This document shows, piece after piece, positions 21,699 through 32,100 of a stretch of 64,000 nt of DNA. Within the stretch, counting starts at the first letter, position 1, and each line of letters opens with the position of its first letter. The DNA lies in NCBI RefSeq assembly GCF_963676685.1, contig NC_092354.1, positions 33,016,193 to 33,080,192 on the forward strand, given 5' to 3'. Both the position numbers and the translations under genes were made by a program. The notes beneath the pieces are model-generated. The model saw nothing but the letters and a program-made list of their open reading frames with translations. It did not search any database and was not told where the DNA came from. This DNA is from Mytilus edulis (Eukaryota > Mollusca > Bivalvia > Mytilida > Mytilidae).

Positions 21699-22191
21699 TT
21701 TTATTAATAATAAACTGATTCCATTACGAAAATTCGGGTGAAGGAACCCAGTCGTATTCTAAAAATATTGTCGATACCGGTAAAGGTTCTAAAATCCGGT
21801 CCATCATATCGGGAATACTTTTTTTTTACAAATGTGCGTGGCTAGATTTTTTATAGTACGTACGTTTTATCAAAGAATTTCATATTAATATTTGATATAT
21901 CTTTAAATAAAAAAATTCAATTTGCTTTTTGACGTTCTTTCAGTCCATTCCAGATTTGTACTAATTTTTATATTTCTTATTTACTTCCGGCACCAGTAAG
22001 AGCGGTGAAGTTTGACTTTTATATAGTATTTATTTCTCAAAATGTGACTCCAGAATCCTCTTTTAGTTCAAGATGTATTTAAGAATGAAATGTACAAGAA
22101 AAACTTTTAAATTCAAATATTGCTTTAAGTGTAACATTACATATAAATGAACGATTGACTGTCAATTTTAATATGTACATCAAAGATAAAA
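21699..22191. promoter_or_regulatory. Shared spacer between divergent transposon genes
   Basis: A 493-bp AT-rich gap between the two start codons, the only upstream space for both genes. It is probably a bidirectional promoter. I see no clear TATA box that decides a start site. Confidence 0.45.
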
Positions 22192-23188
22192 ATGAACATT
22201 GGAACAAAACCCTTTGTGAGTGAACTATATGCTGACATTGCTAGTATTCCCATACAATGTAGATTGGATGATGTACATACAAGACTTAAGGATGATTTAA
22301 TGCACCAGATTCATGGTATTCGAAGTATCATTTACACAAATATAAAAACCCAAAAATGTTACATAATTCTAGATAGTGACTATGTTTCTCTGACTTCAAT
22401 ATTTAAGAAGCTTTGTGAAGATGAACAATTTATAGGCATAACTGCATTTAAAAAGCAACAGCAACTTGATTATGATTTCACTCAGAGCATGTTGAAAACC
22501 TTAGATAGTGAACATGATAGAAGTGTTGTTAAAGCACTATTAGCAAATTTCTTGTCTCGTGATGCACTTTCTGGCGTAGGAATAAACCCTGAAACAGCAC
22601 TGAAAGATCTTGAAAAACTTGGATTAATTCAATGTGAGGTTAACAATGCATTAATGGCTGCAACTGATATGATAAACCTTCGATTAAATGAAGAAATAGA
22701 ATCAAAACAGTCTGAATTAAATTCTATTCAAACTAAAGACTGCAGTAAACTCAGTCAAATGAGAAGATCAGATGTAGAGTGTAAGGTCGACATGCTACAA
22801 GAAATAATAAAGAATAAAACAAATCTATACCTCCATGAAGACAAGTACAACTCTCAAAGATTCAATCAAGCTGTTGGAAGGCTTGCTAAAAAGTTGATCA
22901 GAGACAATAGAGTAAAGTTACGAAGATTAGGAGCAGGACCAAAACCTCTTCTAGATTATAATGATGAAAGATTTATAGCAAATGCAATAGAATCGAAGAG
23001 TTCAGCTCATGGTAGACGTCATGATAGTGTATTGTACTTGAATCATAGAGTAAAATCCAGAGATTTGTTATCAATTGCAAACTACAATCTTCACAAGCGA
23101 GGAAAACGTCTTATCAAATCTGCTAGAACTGTGTGGCTAAGAGCACGACCAAAAAAAGTAAACACAATTGAAGGACGAAAGCATAAAG
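22192..23188 (+). CDS. Transposon gene B exon 1 (N-terminal, helical and HTH-like)
   Basis: ATG at 22192 (MNIGTKPFVSELYADI) opens 332 codons up to donor AAAG|GTATAT. The first 130 residues have no recognised domain. A helical stretch follows (LRLNEEIESKQSELNSIQ). After it comes a basic segment typical of transposase DNA-binding regions (RLGAGPKPLLDYNDERFIAN, then HRVKSRDLLSIANYN). The exon phase (1) joins exon 2 at GGA-GAT-TGG. Confidence 0.7.
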
Positions 23189-23813
23189 GTATATATTTTT
23201 CAAAAAAATAGTTTGTATTTTAATATTTAATCCAAACACTTATTTGACTATAACACATACAAATGTACATGTATAAATGGTAAAAATTCAAAGCTGCAGA
23301 AAAAAAATTAACAGACATGTCATACATGTATGCAGTAAGAATGAACATTAGTTAAACTGTTAACTTATAATTATAAACAACAGAAAAACAAATGTAAACT
23401 ACAGTATCAAGCTACAAACACTACAATATTAAATTTCCTCCTTACTTCGGACATGTAAATATATGCATGGTACCTTTGATTATTATTTAGAATGTCTATA
23501 TTTTTTTAGGCATTAATACAGCTGAGCTACAGTGGTTAATATTTGAAAATATGATAATGAAGAAAATTTCTAAATATGTATCAAAAGTACTACCAGGCTT
23601 ATACTTTTTTTTGCAGACATGCATTACATCTTTGACTATCATATAAACCTGCAAGATAGCCAGCTAAAAATGTAAAATCTAACAGTTCTTGCAATTTTTT
23701 TTATGATAATGTATCATAAAATGAGTAGGAAAAAAACAAATGAGTGTTGATAAGGATGCCTAGCATATTTTAAAATAAAATTTTATATACCATAGTCAAT
23801 TTTTTTTTTACAG
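23189..23813 (+). other. Gene B intron 1
   Basis: AT-rich intron, no inserted feature recognised. Confidence 0.5.
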
Positions 23814-23999
23814 GAGATTGGTTATTTTGTGCAAAGAAGCCACCCAAGACAGAAGATCATGAAACAGAACTGACACACCACCAAAGGGCTCATATCAAGT
23901 TAAACAGAACAGACATGTTTGGAAGCAGGAGTATATTTTTTCCAGCTGGGATAGAAATATCATTTGACGATAAAGCTTATGTTAGACCAGGAACTGATG
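23814..23999 (+). CDS. Transposon gene B exon 2 (first catalytic Asp candidate)
   Basis: Acceptor TTTTACAG, donor GATG|GTAATA, both phases consistent. It reads GDWLFCAKKPPKTEDHETEL and ends GIEISFDDKAYVRPGTDG. The SFDDK block is like the first Asp of an RNase H-fold DDE transposase, at the end of a beta strand. Confidence 0.7.
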
Positions 24000-25021
24000 G
24001 TAATAATATAAAAATGAAAAGAAATTTTTTTATAAATATTTAACATGTTTAAAACATTTTTTTCACATAAAAATAAAAACAGTGATCTGGATGGATATGT
24101 AATTTAAGATGAATCCACAAAGAGAAAAGCAAAGAAATTATTGCCTCATTTCTCCGATTGTAACATATAATAGTTTGTTTGAAAAAAATATAAGCAAATC
24201 TTTGGTTACATTCTTTAATCAGTGATGTGTGAACTGGTTGATTGAGATGAATAATGATTGATTGATTGTTGTTTGTTAAATGTCCATTGGCAAAATTTCA
24301 TGCAAGTTCAGGACAATATGTTGACATATGACATTGAAAGGATCATGTAATACTATTTAAAGAGGCAGAGGCAAAGAAAATCATATTTTTGGTGAAGGTT
24401 TATAAATGAATATTCTAAAAATATGAATGAAAAAATGTGTTTCATGTTAATTTTAGAACTCTTATGAACATAACTAGGCATTAAAACACTAATGTTTGTT
24501 TAACCAAGGTTCATTAATTATAAACAGAATGTGCCCTTTATGGTCATGTCATATAAAAAGTGTAGTAAGAATTAAGTCACAGCCGATACATATTTTAAAC
24601 ATTTTCTGGTTTTATAAATCCACATGTTAATATATATATATATACTTTTTATATGGTTGATCTATCGAAGCACAAATATGAGCATGCACAGTCTTAGGTT
24701 ATCCTTTGATTATGTGCATATGGGTGGGCGTGGATTTTTGGATTATAAAAATGGATTCTGCTTATAAAAAATGATTTTTTTCACAACAATAAAGCTCTAT
24801 ATTGCACATAAAAATATCCTTTGCTCGTATTTATATACAAGATACATCATATTCTTGAAAAATAATAGACTATTTTTCTTTGGAAAACCGTTGCTACTGC
24901 CTCTTTATTTTTTTATTTGTATTTACATGTGAAATATATATTTGTGTCACAAACATGTATACCTTATATTCTTATAAGTAGCTATAGCTCTATTAAATTT
25001 TATTTAACATTGATTTTTTAG
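24000..25021 (+). other. Gene B intron 2 with a mussel repeat fragment
   Basis: At 24245-24325 the reverse complement of the repeat end at 11400-11460 is visible (GATTGATTGATTGTTG... to TTGTCCTGAA-type sequence inverted). The rest is AT-rich. Confidence 0.5.
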
Positions 25022-25174
25022 TTGGATTACGAGATACAAAATAAGGAAAAATTTTGCAAGTATCTGATGAAAGTAAACAAAGAAAACTTCCACAACACGA
25101 CTTTGGAACCCCTGAGGTTTACCAAACACCAAGCTCATTTCGAGTAATGACATGGAAAACAGAAAATATTGAGG
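25022..25174 (+). pseudogene. Transposon gene B exon 3 with nonsense codon
   Basis: Acceptor TTTTTTAG, donor GAGG|GTAATT. Phases match exons 2 and 4. A TAA at 25042-25044 interrupts an otherwise sensible frame (VGLRDTK, stop, GKILQVSDESKQRKLPQHDF). This copy therefore cannot make full-length transposase without suppression. Confidence 0.7.
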
Positions 25175-25219
25175 GTAATTATCTTTCTTTCAATATTAAA
25201 TGACACTGGTATGTGCATG

Positions 25220-25315
25220 TTCTGTGGTGATCTATACAGAAATAAGAAGATTTGGTACAAATGATTGCCAATGAATCAACTTTCAATCCAAGACCGAATA
25301 TCATTGAAGTAGTAC
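25220..25315 (+). repeat. SINE-like mussel repeat fragment in gene B intron 3
   Basis: 'GTTCTGTGGTGATCTATACA' followed by 'GAAATAAGAAGATTTGGTAC' and 'ATTGCCAATGA' recurs at 27388. The same family reads in the opposite direction at 46575 and 49026. Confidence 0.55.
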
Positions 25316-25871
25316 TGTTCTGTTTATGATATAAGGCAATAATTTTTTGTTATGGATTTAATTTCTTATTTAAAAATATTGTGGATATAAAATGAAAAAA
25401 AAATCTTATTTAAGCATTTATATATAGCCATGCAGACTTCAACAGGGAGCACACACTTGACTCTGATTGCATAGTATTAAAGCTACACCATGAGGGGTGG
25501 AACCAGCCATTTTCAAAAGTGGGGTTCCAAACCAAGTTCCAAATATATGTCCCCATTCAAATGCATTGATCGTCGTCAAATGGGAGGGGGGTCCACCCCC
25601 CAGAACCAGAGGCCTAAACTATAAACAAAATAAGATATAGAAGGTTTCATAAATCTTTCTTAATGAATTCTACACTTTATTTCCTGATTTCATTCAATTA
25701 TTAAATGTGCTATAAATCAAAGGAGACAATTTGCAACATATATTTAATTGTCTGGTATGTCACTGTATGTTTCATACAGATGAATGTATCGTATATTATA
25801 CTAAAACTCTGCATATATTTTTTAAATTCCAAAAAAAGTCAATGTAATAAAGATGTTATTGTTTATTTCAG

Positions 25872-26549
25872 GGAATGATAAGCTAGTGAAGAATACAGAC
25901 CACAACCATGTCATTATTCGTCCAAAATTTTATGTTGGAAGCTCTGGTTGTGTCTGGGCAAGTGATCTAATCAGATTAAGGTATGAAGATCCAGACATCT
26001 TTGAGTTAAAATCTGACATACTTTATACGAAACAAGACAGAACAAAGTATGCTATTGTCAGAGACATCATCTTTAATGTCAAAGACAGTTATAATGAAGA
26101 AGATCTGACCTCACTTAAGAGTGGTGGCAATGAATTTAAGTCTTATGAGGAGAAGAGGATGACACATTTAAAACAGAGAATAACATCAACACTAGCTGAA
26201 TGGAATAAACCAGCTGAGGTAGACAACATTATTCAAATTGTTCTTCAGTCTATTAATTCAGTGACAGATGATGTTGACCATTTTAATGAGATAGAAAATC
26301 ATATAAAGACTCTAACCAGTAATTGTGACACTCTCTTAGACAAAATAGACAGTCTTAATCTTCCCTCTGTAAATCCTGTGATCGCAGAATACACAGATGC
26401 AGGACCAGGCGTTGGTGTAAATAATTTAGCTGTTAGAATTAGATTTGCAGAGTTGTGTCGCATCCAAAATATGGTCAGAAGAGTAAGAATTCATAGGGCA
26501 TCTGGAGATTCTGCACAGAATGAAGCAGAGCGGACCAATAGTGCTATAG
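25872..26549 (+). CDS. Transposon gene B exon 4 (second Asp and Glu candidates)
   Basis: Acceptor TTTATTTCAG, donor ATAG|GTTAGA. It reads YVGSSGCVWASDLIRLRYED, a helical stretch, then YTDAGPGVGVNN (candidate second Asp, as in DGGP/DAGP blocks of several DDE enzymes). The block GDSAQNEAERTNSAIG follows, where the Glu of NEAERTN would be the third catalytic residue, as in integrase-like ..ER.N. helices. These assignments are by motif shape. A structure prediction would settle them. Confidence 0.7.
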
Positions 26550-26574
26550 GTTAGAATGTTTTGTCATTTTTACT

Positions 26575-26645
26575 TTATTTGGCCTTTCAATTTTTTTGAT
26601 TTGAGCGTCACTGATGAGTCTTTTATATACGAAACGTTTAACTGT
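26575..26645 (+). ncRNA. Hammerhead-ribozyme-like repeat, weak stem II, in gene B intron 4
   Basis: CTGATGA at 26611-26617 and GAAA at 26631-26634 with a 13-nt stem-loop between (GTCT..ATAC, one mismatch). The flanks (GGCCTTTCAATTTTTTTGAT, GAGCGTCA) match the better copy at 33121. It is a decayed copy inside the 11.6-kb transposon. Confidence 0.5.
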
Positions 26646-27132
26646 AACTAAAGTTTAAAAGTGAATGAAATCACTTGATTTCTTCTATGTTTTTTTGTTC
26701 TTAACTCATTTAAAAGTGAAAATTATCAAACTCTATGATTAATTTGTTGTTTTTTTTGTATCTGATAAAAAAAATGCTTTAAAAATTTGAAATTCTTAAT
26801 ACTAAAGTGAAATTTATATGTATGTTTGATACAAAAAAAATTGTCAAAAGCAAATATGTGTATCAATGTGTTAAATCTATCTATTAAACCACGATAGCCA
26901 TTTGATTTTTAAGGGGTTGATTATATTAAACCATTAAATAATGTTGAATAAGTTAATACATACTAGTCTTTATATTAAAGTATAAAAAATATGAATATAT
27001 TTTTTGATACACGATAAAAAATTTACACCAAACAAAATAAAATAAAGTTCATTTCAATAGGGTCTTTAATAATATAATCAATTTTCAAGCAATTTAGATA
27101 AATTTTGTTGAAGATAGCGTCTTATTTTACAG

Positions 27133-27361
27133 GAGATGCATTAGTAGATGGGGCTTCACTCAGATGGGATTATTTTGAACCCTTTGAGGAAATGTCCAGA
27201 GAAGAGGTTCAAGAATTGTCCTCAAAAGAAGTAGAGCACAAAAAAATCAGAAACCATGCAAAAAAATGCTTGGGCAGTTTCAAATGAAATAAGACTACGA
27301 ATAGATGATGCCAGAGATCCAGCAGGAGGATACTTACACGCATATGTAACTGAACATCCAG
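27133..27361 (+). pseudogene. Transposon gene B exon 5 with frameshift
   Basis: Acceptor TTTTACAG, donor CCAG|GTAATG. It begins GDALVDGASLRWDYFEPFEE. A one-base length change in the A run near 27260-27267 shifts the frame. Sensible coding resumes in the next frame (NAWAVSNEIRLRIDDARDP), whose phase matches exon 6. Confidence 0.7.
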
Positions 27362-27387
27362 GTAATGTTAGCATAACTTAAAAATAA

Positions 27388-27520
27388 GATGTTCTGTGGT
27401 GATCTATACAAAAATAAGAAAATGTGGTATGATTGCCAATTGCAATGAGACAGTTTTCAATGAAAGCCAAAATGAAGTTGATGTGAGTAATTATAGGTTA
27501 AAGTACTATTAGTACAGCCT
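27388..27520 (+). repeat. SINE-like mussel repeat fragment in gene B intron 5
   Basis: Second copy of the 25220 repeat: same GTTCTGTGGTGATCTATACA start, then AATGTGGTATGATTGCCAAT. A further eroded fragment with GAAGGTGTGGTATAACGGCC is near 27628. Confidence 0.55.
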
Positions 27521-27982
27521 TCAAGATAGCACCTTGGCTTATATGTATTTCATTAGACAGATTGATGTTTAACATTATTCTCTTTGAATGTTCAAAAGAA
27601 TTTTTTCCAAAAAAATTTAAATTAGAATGAGAAGGTGTGGTATAACGGCCAACCATTGTCACAAACCTAATGTTGTTGATGTTATGTTTTCTTAGAGTCG
27701 CAGCCATATTTCATTGAAATTGACCAGATATAGTATATATAAATTTATCAATTGCTGGGGCCTTCTTGCATATTTTTTATTATTAGAAATCATCATAAAA
27801 TAAATTCCATCAATAAATAAACAGCTTTGAAGAGATGGTGAACAACTTTTTTGTTTTCAACACAATGAAAACTAGAAAAATGCCCTTTCCAAGTTTCTCA
27901 GCCTCAAACTAAAAAGTTTGACTTCTTCTGTCAGACATTCACCTTGTATTGTTTATAATTATATTAGTATAATACTGGACAG

Positions 27983-28932
27983 TGTATTCCAGCAAAAAGA
28001 AAAGATTTTGTGAGTCATCGAAATCGGAAAAAAATAATGTTCCTGGACATGGATATTTTAACAAAATTTTCAACTTTATTGCCAGTAACATTGAACAAGG
28101 TGAACTTTATCTACAGTACCGCAAGTATCAGTGTAGATTACTTGGACAGGAATGTGATGTCTGCAAGAACTCTCAAAATTCTAATCTATTTGGCAATGAA
28201 TTGATGCCACCTGTGCCAAGACCATACCCAGATTATGAACAGCTACCTCAATTTCATTATCTTCAGCACAAAGACACACCAACTTCTATCGATGGAGTCC
28301 AGAGAAGACATGACGATTTCCAACCTAGATCAAACTTAAAAAAAATGTTTAGCGAAGGAGAGATTTCAAGTGTTGATGATAATGAAATTGAGGTGTTCAG
28401 TAAGAAGTTTATAGTTCCCAAACAAATTGTTAAGAACTATATACTGCATAATGAAACACTCAAATCAGACAGAGAGAAAAGAACAAGTGAACATCAACAA
28501 AAGAGACAAGGTGAAGGGGCTAAAGGATTTGAAGATTATGACTGGGTAGACATGTTTGAAAATAATAATATTGATAAACAAACAGTGTCTATTCTTGACA
28601 AATACATAATTCATAAACAGCTGGGCTATTTTAAATATAAGCATGAGAAGGTTCAGGCAGTTAAGAGAGCAATTGTATCAAATCTGGTAGTTGAGGAGGA
28701 GGAATTAGTTGATGATGAAAATGACGATCTTGTTATGGAACAGTATGAATCTGAATCTGAAATAGACACTGACGCTGGATCTGTCTCTGAAGCTGAATCG
28801 GACTCTGAACAAGATGCTATTAACCATTCTGCATGTTCTGATAGTGACATTGAAAGAGGGATAACCCCAGTGATAACAACTAGATCTAATAGACAAATTC
28901 GTGTTCCATCACGATTTCATGACTTTTTTTAA
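27983..28932 (+). CDS. Transposon gene B exon 6 (C-terminal, acidic tail)
   Basis: Acceptor GGACAG, phase consistent. It encodes about 316 residues: a Cys pair (CDVC), a helical middle (FSKKFIVPKQIVKNYILHN) and a long Glu/Asp/Ser-rich stretch. It ends TTRSNRQIRVPSRFHDFF before TAA 28930-28932. The acidic tail plus a basic TRSNRQIR end is unlike a typical short transposase. With exons 1-5 the spliced product would be about 1,060 residues. Confidence 0.75.
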
Positions 28933-29059
28933 TAAGTAAACTGTTTTATAAAATACATCAAAAATGAGTTATCACAAGCCTGGTAGTTAGCACATATGTG
29001 TTGACACAATAGATGAATGACATAGTTAAATTTATAAATTTACAGTTTGCAAATTTTGA

Positions 29060-29190
29060 ATTCATTGAAAAATTAAGGATTTTCTTCCTCAGGCATAGAT
29101 AATTCCTCAGCCTCATTTGGGATACTTTTTTGGTATTTTTGGTCCTCAAGCTCTTCAATTTTATACTTGATTTGGCTATTTCACAATTTT
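29060..29190 (+). repeat. Fragment of the hammerhead-bearing repeat near the transposon right end
   Basis: 'AAGGATTTTCTTCCTCAGGC..ATAGAT' through 'GGTATTTTTGGTCCTCAAGC' parallels 33018-33110 with many changes. The ribozyme part itself is not present here. Confidence 0.5.
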
Positions 29191-29536
29191 TTAAAATTTA
29201 TATAGTTTTGTCAATATCTCAAAATAAATACTTCTTCAAAAGTTTATAAAAATTAGTAAAAATGTTGGGTAAACCCTTATTAAAGTTGAATTTCATAATT
29301 CCAAGGAAAGTATATCATGTATATCAATGAATATAAAAAAAATGTATAGAAACATTCTAGTGGCGGTATAAAATATTATTTTCAAAACACAATTAAAATG
29401 TGTTATAAAATCTTTATTATATTGAAATATATGCATTTGAGTTGATATATTAACTCTGATATACATGTGTTATTGAATGTTGTGCATTTGAGTTAAAAAA
29501 TATCATGTTTCCATATGTGTGTTTTATTTTTTTCAA

Positions 29537-29630
29537 GCGGGGCAAGGACTTTTTTTGTAATTAATTGAAGCGGGGCAGGAACTTTTTTTTAAATAAATTT
29601 TGGCGGGGCATAAAGTTTTTTTTTAATAAA
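29537..29630 (+). repeat. Right subterminal GCGGGGC units, same strand as left
   Basis: Cores at 29537, 29570 and 29603 are also spaced exactly 33 bp apart, each followed by ACTTTTTTT-like runs. They are direct, not inverted, relative to the left set, so the two ends are not mirror images beyond the TIR. Confidence 0.65.
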
Positions 29631-29649
29631 TATTTGCTGTACACCGGAA

Positions 29650-29678
29650 CCACCCTCAGATAAATATTGCACAGTCCC
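29650..29678 (-). repeat. Right terminal inverted repeat
   Basis: Exact inverse of 18101-18129, followed by the TTA duplicate and then the remaining LTR sequence. Confidence 0.9.
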
Positions 29679-29681
29679 TTA

Positions 29682-29999
29682 CTCTTGGACTTGGACTTAG
29701 ACATCGATAGACATTAGCATTCACAGCATTTGGATTGACACTTTTATTCTACAAACAACATCATACTGGATTGTGACCTTAATAGTGAACGTAATATTCA
29801 GATTGGATTCAAAAGGTTATCCGGATACAGATAAAGATAAAAGATTGGACTCATATTTTGACAGTTAAGTTGACAGTAATATTTGTGTAATACTTCTTGT
29901 AAACTTTTGTATAATAAATATTGTTAAATTTTATTATTGATTTGTGTCTTTTTTTGGCTACAATTTAAAGGCGATTTCTGGCCGTAATAATATACAACA
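29682..29999 (+). mobile_element. 3' LTR of the Gmr1-like element, right half
   Basis: It follows the TTA duplicate. An AATAAATATTG signal lies near 29920. The end ..TAATAATATACAACA is a near inverse of the LTR start TGTTATGATATTA, as expected of LTR termini. The right boundary is inferred, because no second LTR is available for comparison. Confidence 0.5.
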
Positions 30000-31527
30000 T
30001 TTAGTCCTGGTATCTATGATGAGTTTATTTATGATACACTTTTGTTCGGTCACACTCCTTATTGTTTACTTTATTAGTATTCAACAATGCATTGAACCGA
30101 TTTTTATAGATAGTTGAAGATGTAATCTTTTAAGTATGTCAAAAAGTTTGCTTCGTGGGTGCATCACATCTTTCATCGATAACATTTATTCGGTTTGCAT
30201 AGCATTCTAGCCTCCCGTACCTCTAGGAAATGCAGACAACTTAATACACAATAACACATGATTCAATTCAAGAAAAAAAAGATTTAAATCAAAAATAAAA
30301 GTAGGGAACATAACAAATTAAACATAAAAACAACAAACAGACGACTACTAGCGGTTACTGACAATTAACAAATTTATTGGTATAAATAACTATAGAAGAA
30401 CTTAACAGATTAAAGAAAGTCTGGAAAGGTGTAAATATGAAACAATTATTATAGTCAAAAGCTTGTATTTTGACAAAATTCAGAAGATTTAAATGCTAAA
30501 TACTTGATTTGTAACTCATCATAGCATCATGTTCCCCAAAAAAAAGTCTGTATAACTGTTATTTATTTATTCTCTTTTCAGTTAGTTTGGTTCTTCTCAC
30601 TGAACTGATTACTTTTTACTATTTGTTTTAGTGTAGTGTTAGCTTCTATCGCTTATATCTCTAGTTCATCATCAATTATTTCTATTTTCAAAGAAAATTT
30701 GGAAGATCATTTTATGTATTACTTTTTAAATTTTTAATCGCAGCAACAATAATCTTGGCTGTTTGTCATTGCAATGGATATATTATCCCGTATTACAAAA
30801 AGAATGAAATGAAATATTGATACCTCTAATCTCCGTCTCTTTTCCAATGCTCTAGATGCATGTCTGACTCGCTTCCTTTTACTTGGGCTGGTTTCCAGGG
30901 TAGAAGTCTTTTCCCCGACTTGTTATAGTTAAATGTTGTGGGTATAGCCTTTGCTTTCCATCTTTTCTGTTTTGGTGTAAACTTCACGTACGCGGCAATT
31001 CTTGTAGCTATTACAAACTGATCTTAGAATGTTAAATAATGTCATTAAAAAAACTCTTTGCGGTGTAATTATGTTGTCTTTCAGTTTTTTAAAAATTAAA
31101 TATGGATGAACTAGTCCCAGCTTCCATCTAACATTATACAAAGAGAGAAAGTAATGTCAGCTTAATTTAAAGCTGAGCTGTTTTTTTTTTTTTTTTATCA
31201 TTGTATAAGTTTCATAACATTTCTTGCAAACAAACTGAGTTAATAGAAAATGGAAACCACAACTTATTAGTTTTTTTTTCAATCTATAAAAGGAAGTAAC
31301 TAAAAAAAGCAAAAGTGATGTTACCCCAATTCTAACTTTATCTGGGTTTTTTTCTGGTAATAAGCATTGAGTTTCAGTTTTATAAATAACATTTAAATAT
31401 AAGGCACACTACATTGCTGATAATTTAATAAAGGGGGAACAAGATTGAAGTGATAATTTTATTACAGTTTACTACATGGAACATATACTAGTAGTTACAA
31501 TTAAAACGTGATTTGTGTTATTTTCAG
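30000..31527. other. Gene-poor stretch with one possible exon
   Basis: Mostly AT-rich with no gene. On the minus strand near 30835-30925 a short frame reads EKTSTLETSPSKRKRVRHAS and ends KRRRLE before a GTATCA donor. This would be a basic, nuclear-localisation-like exon, but no clear acceptor was found. Confidence 0.3.
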
Positions 31528-31642
31528 GTAGGACCCACATACGGTCGGAAAACGATGACAGGCCATTTATCAAGCAAAAGGAATCAACGTGTCAGAGGCT
31601 AGAGTTGGTATAGCATTAGCGACAGTTAATTCTCGACAGCAG
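31528..31642 (+). pseudogene. N-terminal exon of an integrase-like transposase (IS3EU-type candidate)
   Basis: Acceptor TTATTTTCAG and donor CAGCAG|GTTAGA bound a 115-bp exon. It reads GPTYGRKTMTGHL and, after a frame change, GINVSEARVGIALATVN. This is the helix-turn-helix type segment (RRMMTG.L...G..VS..R) that precedes the DDE core in the integrase-like family seen at 14047-14780. The frame change makes it defective. No further exons were recognised nearby on this strand. Confidence 0.5.
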
Positions 31643-31807
31643 GTTAGAGAATAATTCATATCACAATAATATGCTGGGTTTCACTTTATTTTAGATGATT
31701 TAAGCCTCTTGTTCCTTCTTCTCTGATGGTTGAGTGATTAAATCCCGGCGTTCATAACACTCTCTAAATCGCACAATATTTTTAAGAAATAACATGTTAA
31801 CCTGATT

Positions 31808-32100
31808 TCAAGTTTCTAATAGTTGTTTTCGAACAACATTTAAATTATTAATTAAATTGCTCACTTGATTAAAAATGTGACTATCTTCATTGGACATTAG
31901 CCAAATAAATTGTGATTGATAATCTAAATTGTGAAAGTTTTTGTAACTTTTAACTATGTTGGAAATAATGGAAACTCTCTCACTTTCCAAAGATGAACAT
32001 TTAAGTAAAAAATGGAGTTCATCTTCCACTTCTTTTTTACAAAGATTACAAGTTCTATCCATTGCCTGAATTCCCCTGTATCTACCTCCTGTCTAGGAAG
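31808..32100 (-). pseudogene. LINE ORF2 C-terminal fragment with zinc finger
   Basis: A minus-strand frame reads GRYRGIQAMDRTCNLCKKEV then EDELHFLLKC. This is the same C-terminal finger as in the LINE at 845-4383, followed by a similar tail (QSQFIWLMSNEDS versus KAQFIWLMSSEDT). It is cut off upstream of 32100. Confidence 0.8.

Larger units (their letters stand above)
18101..29678. mobile_element. 11,578-bp two-gene DNA transposon with 29-bp TIRs and TTA duplication
   Basis: Left end 18101 reads GGGACTGTGCAATATTTATC, and the right end at 29678 is its exact reverse complement for 29 bp, with partial match for about 10 more. TTA flanks both ends (18098-18100 and 29679-29681). Three GCGGGGC..CTTTTTTT units lie close to each end, all on the plus strand. 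Inside are two divergent genes: minus 21698-19525 (cysteine cluster) and plus 22192-28932 (candidate DDE transposase). No polymerase, ATPase or capsid gene is present, so it is not a Polinton. GGG termini with a TTA duplication recall PIF/Harbinger insertion habits, but the transposase is much larger and not of that kind. Superfamily unresolved. Confidence 0.85.

Noticed and set aside
18101-29678. Polinton/Maverick for the 11.6-kb element
   Set aside because: No DNA polymerase B, packaging ATPase, protease or capsid genes, and the duplication is 3 bp, not 6.
18101-29678. Two separate solo repeats giving inverted ends by chance
   Set aside because: The 29-bp perfect match, TTA on both sides, LTR continuity outside and gene content inside together make chance untenable.
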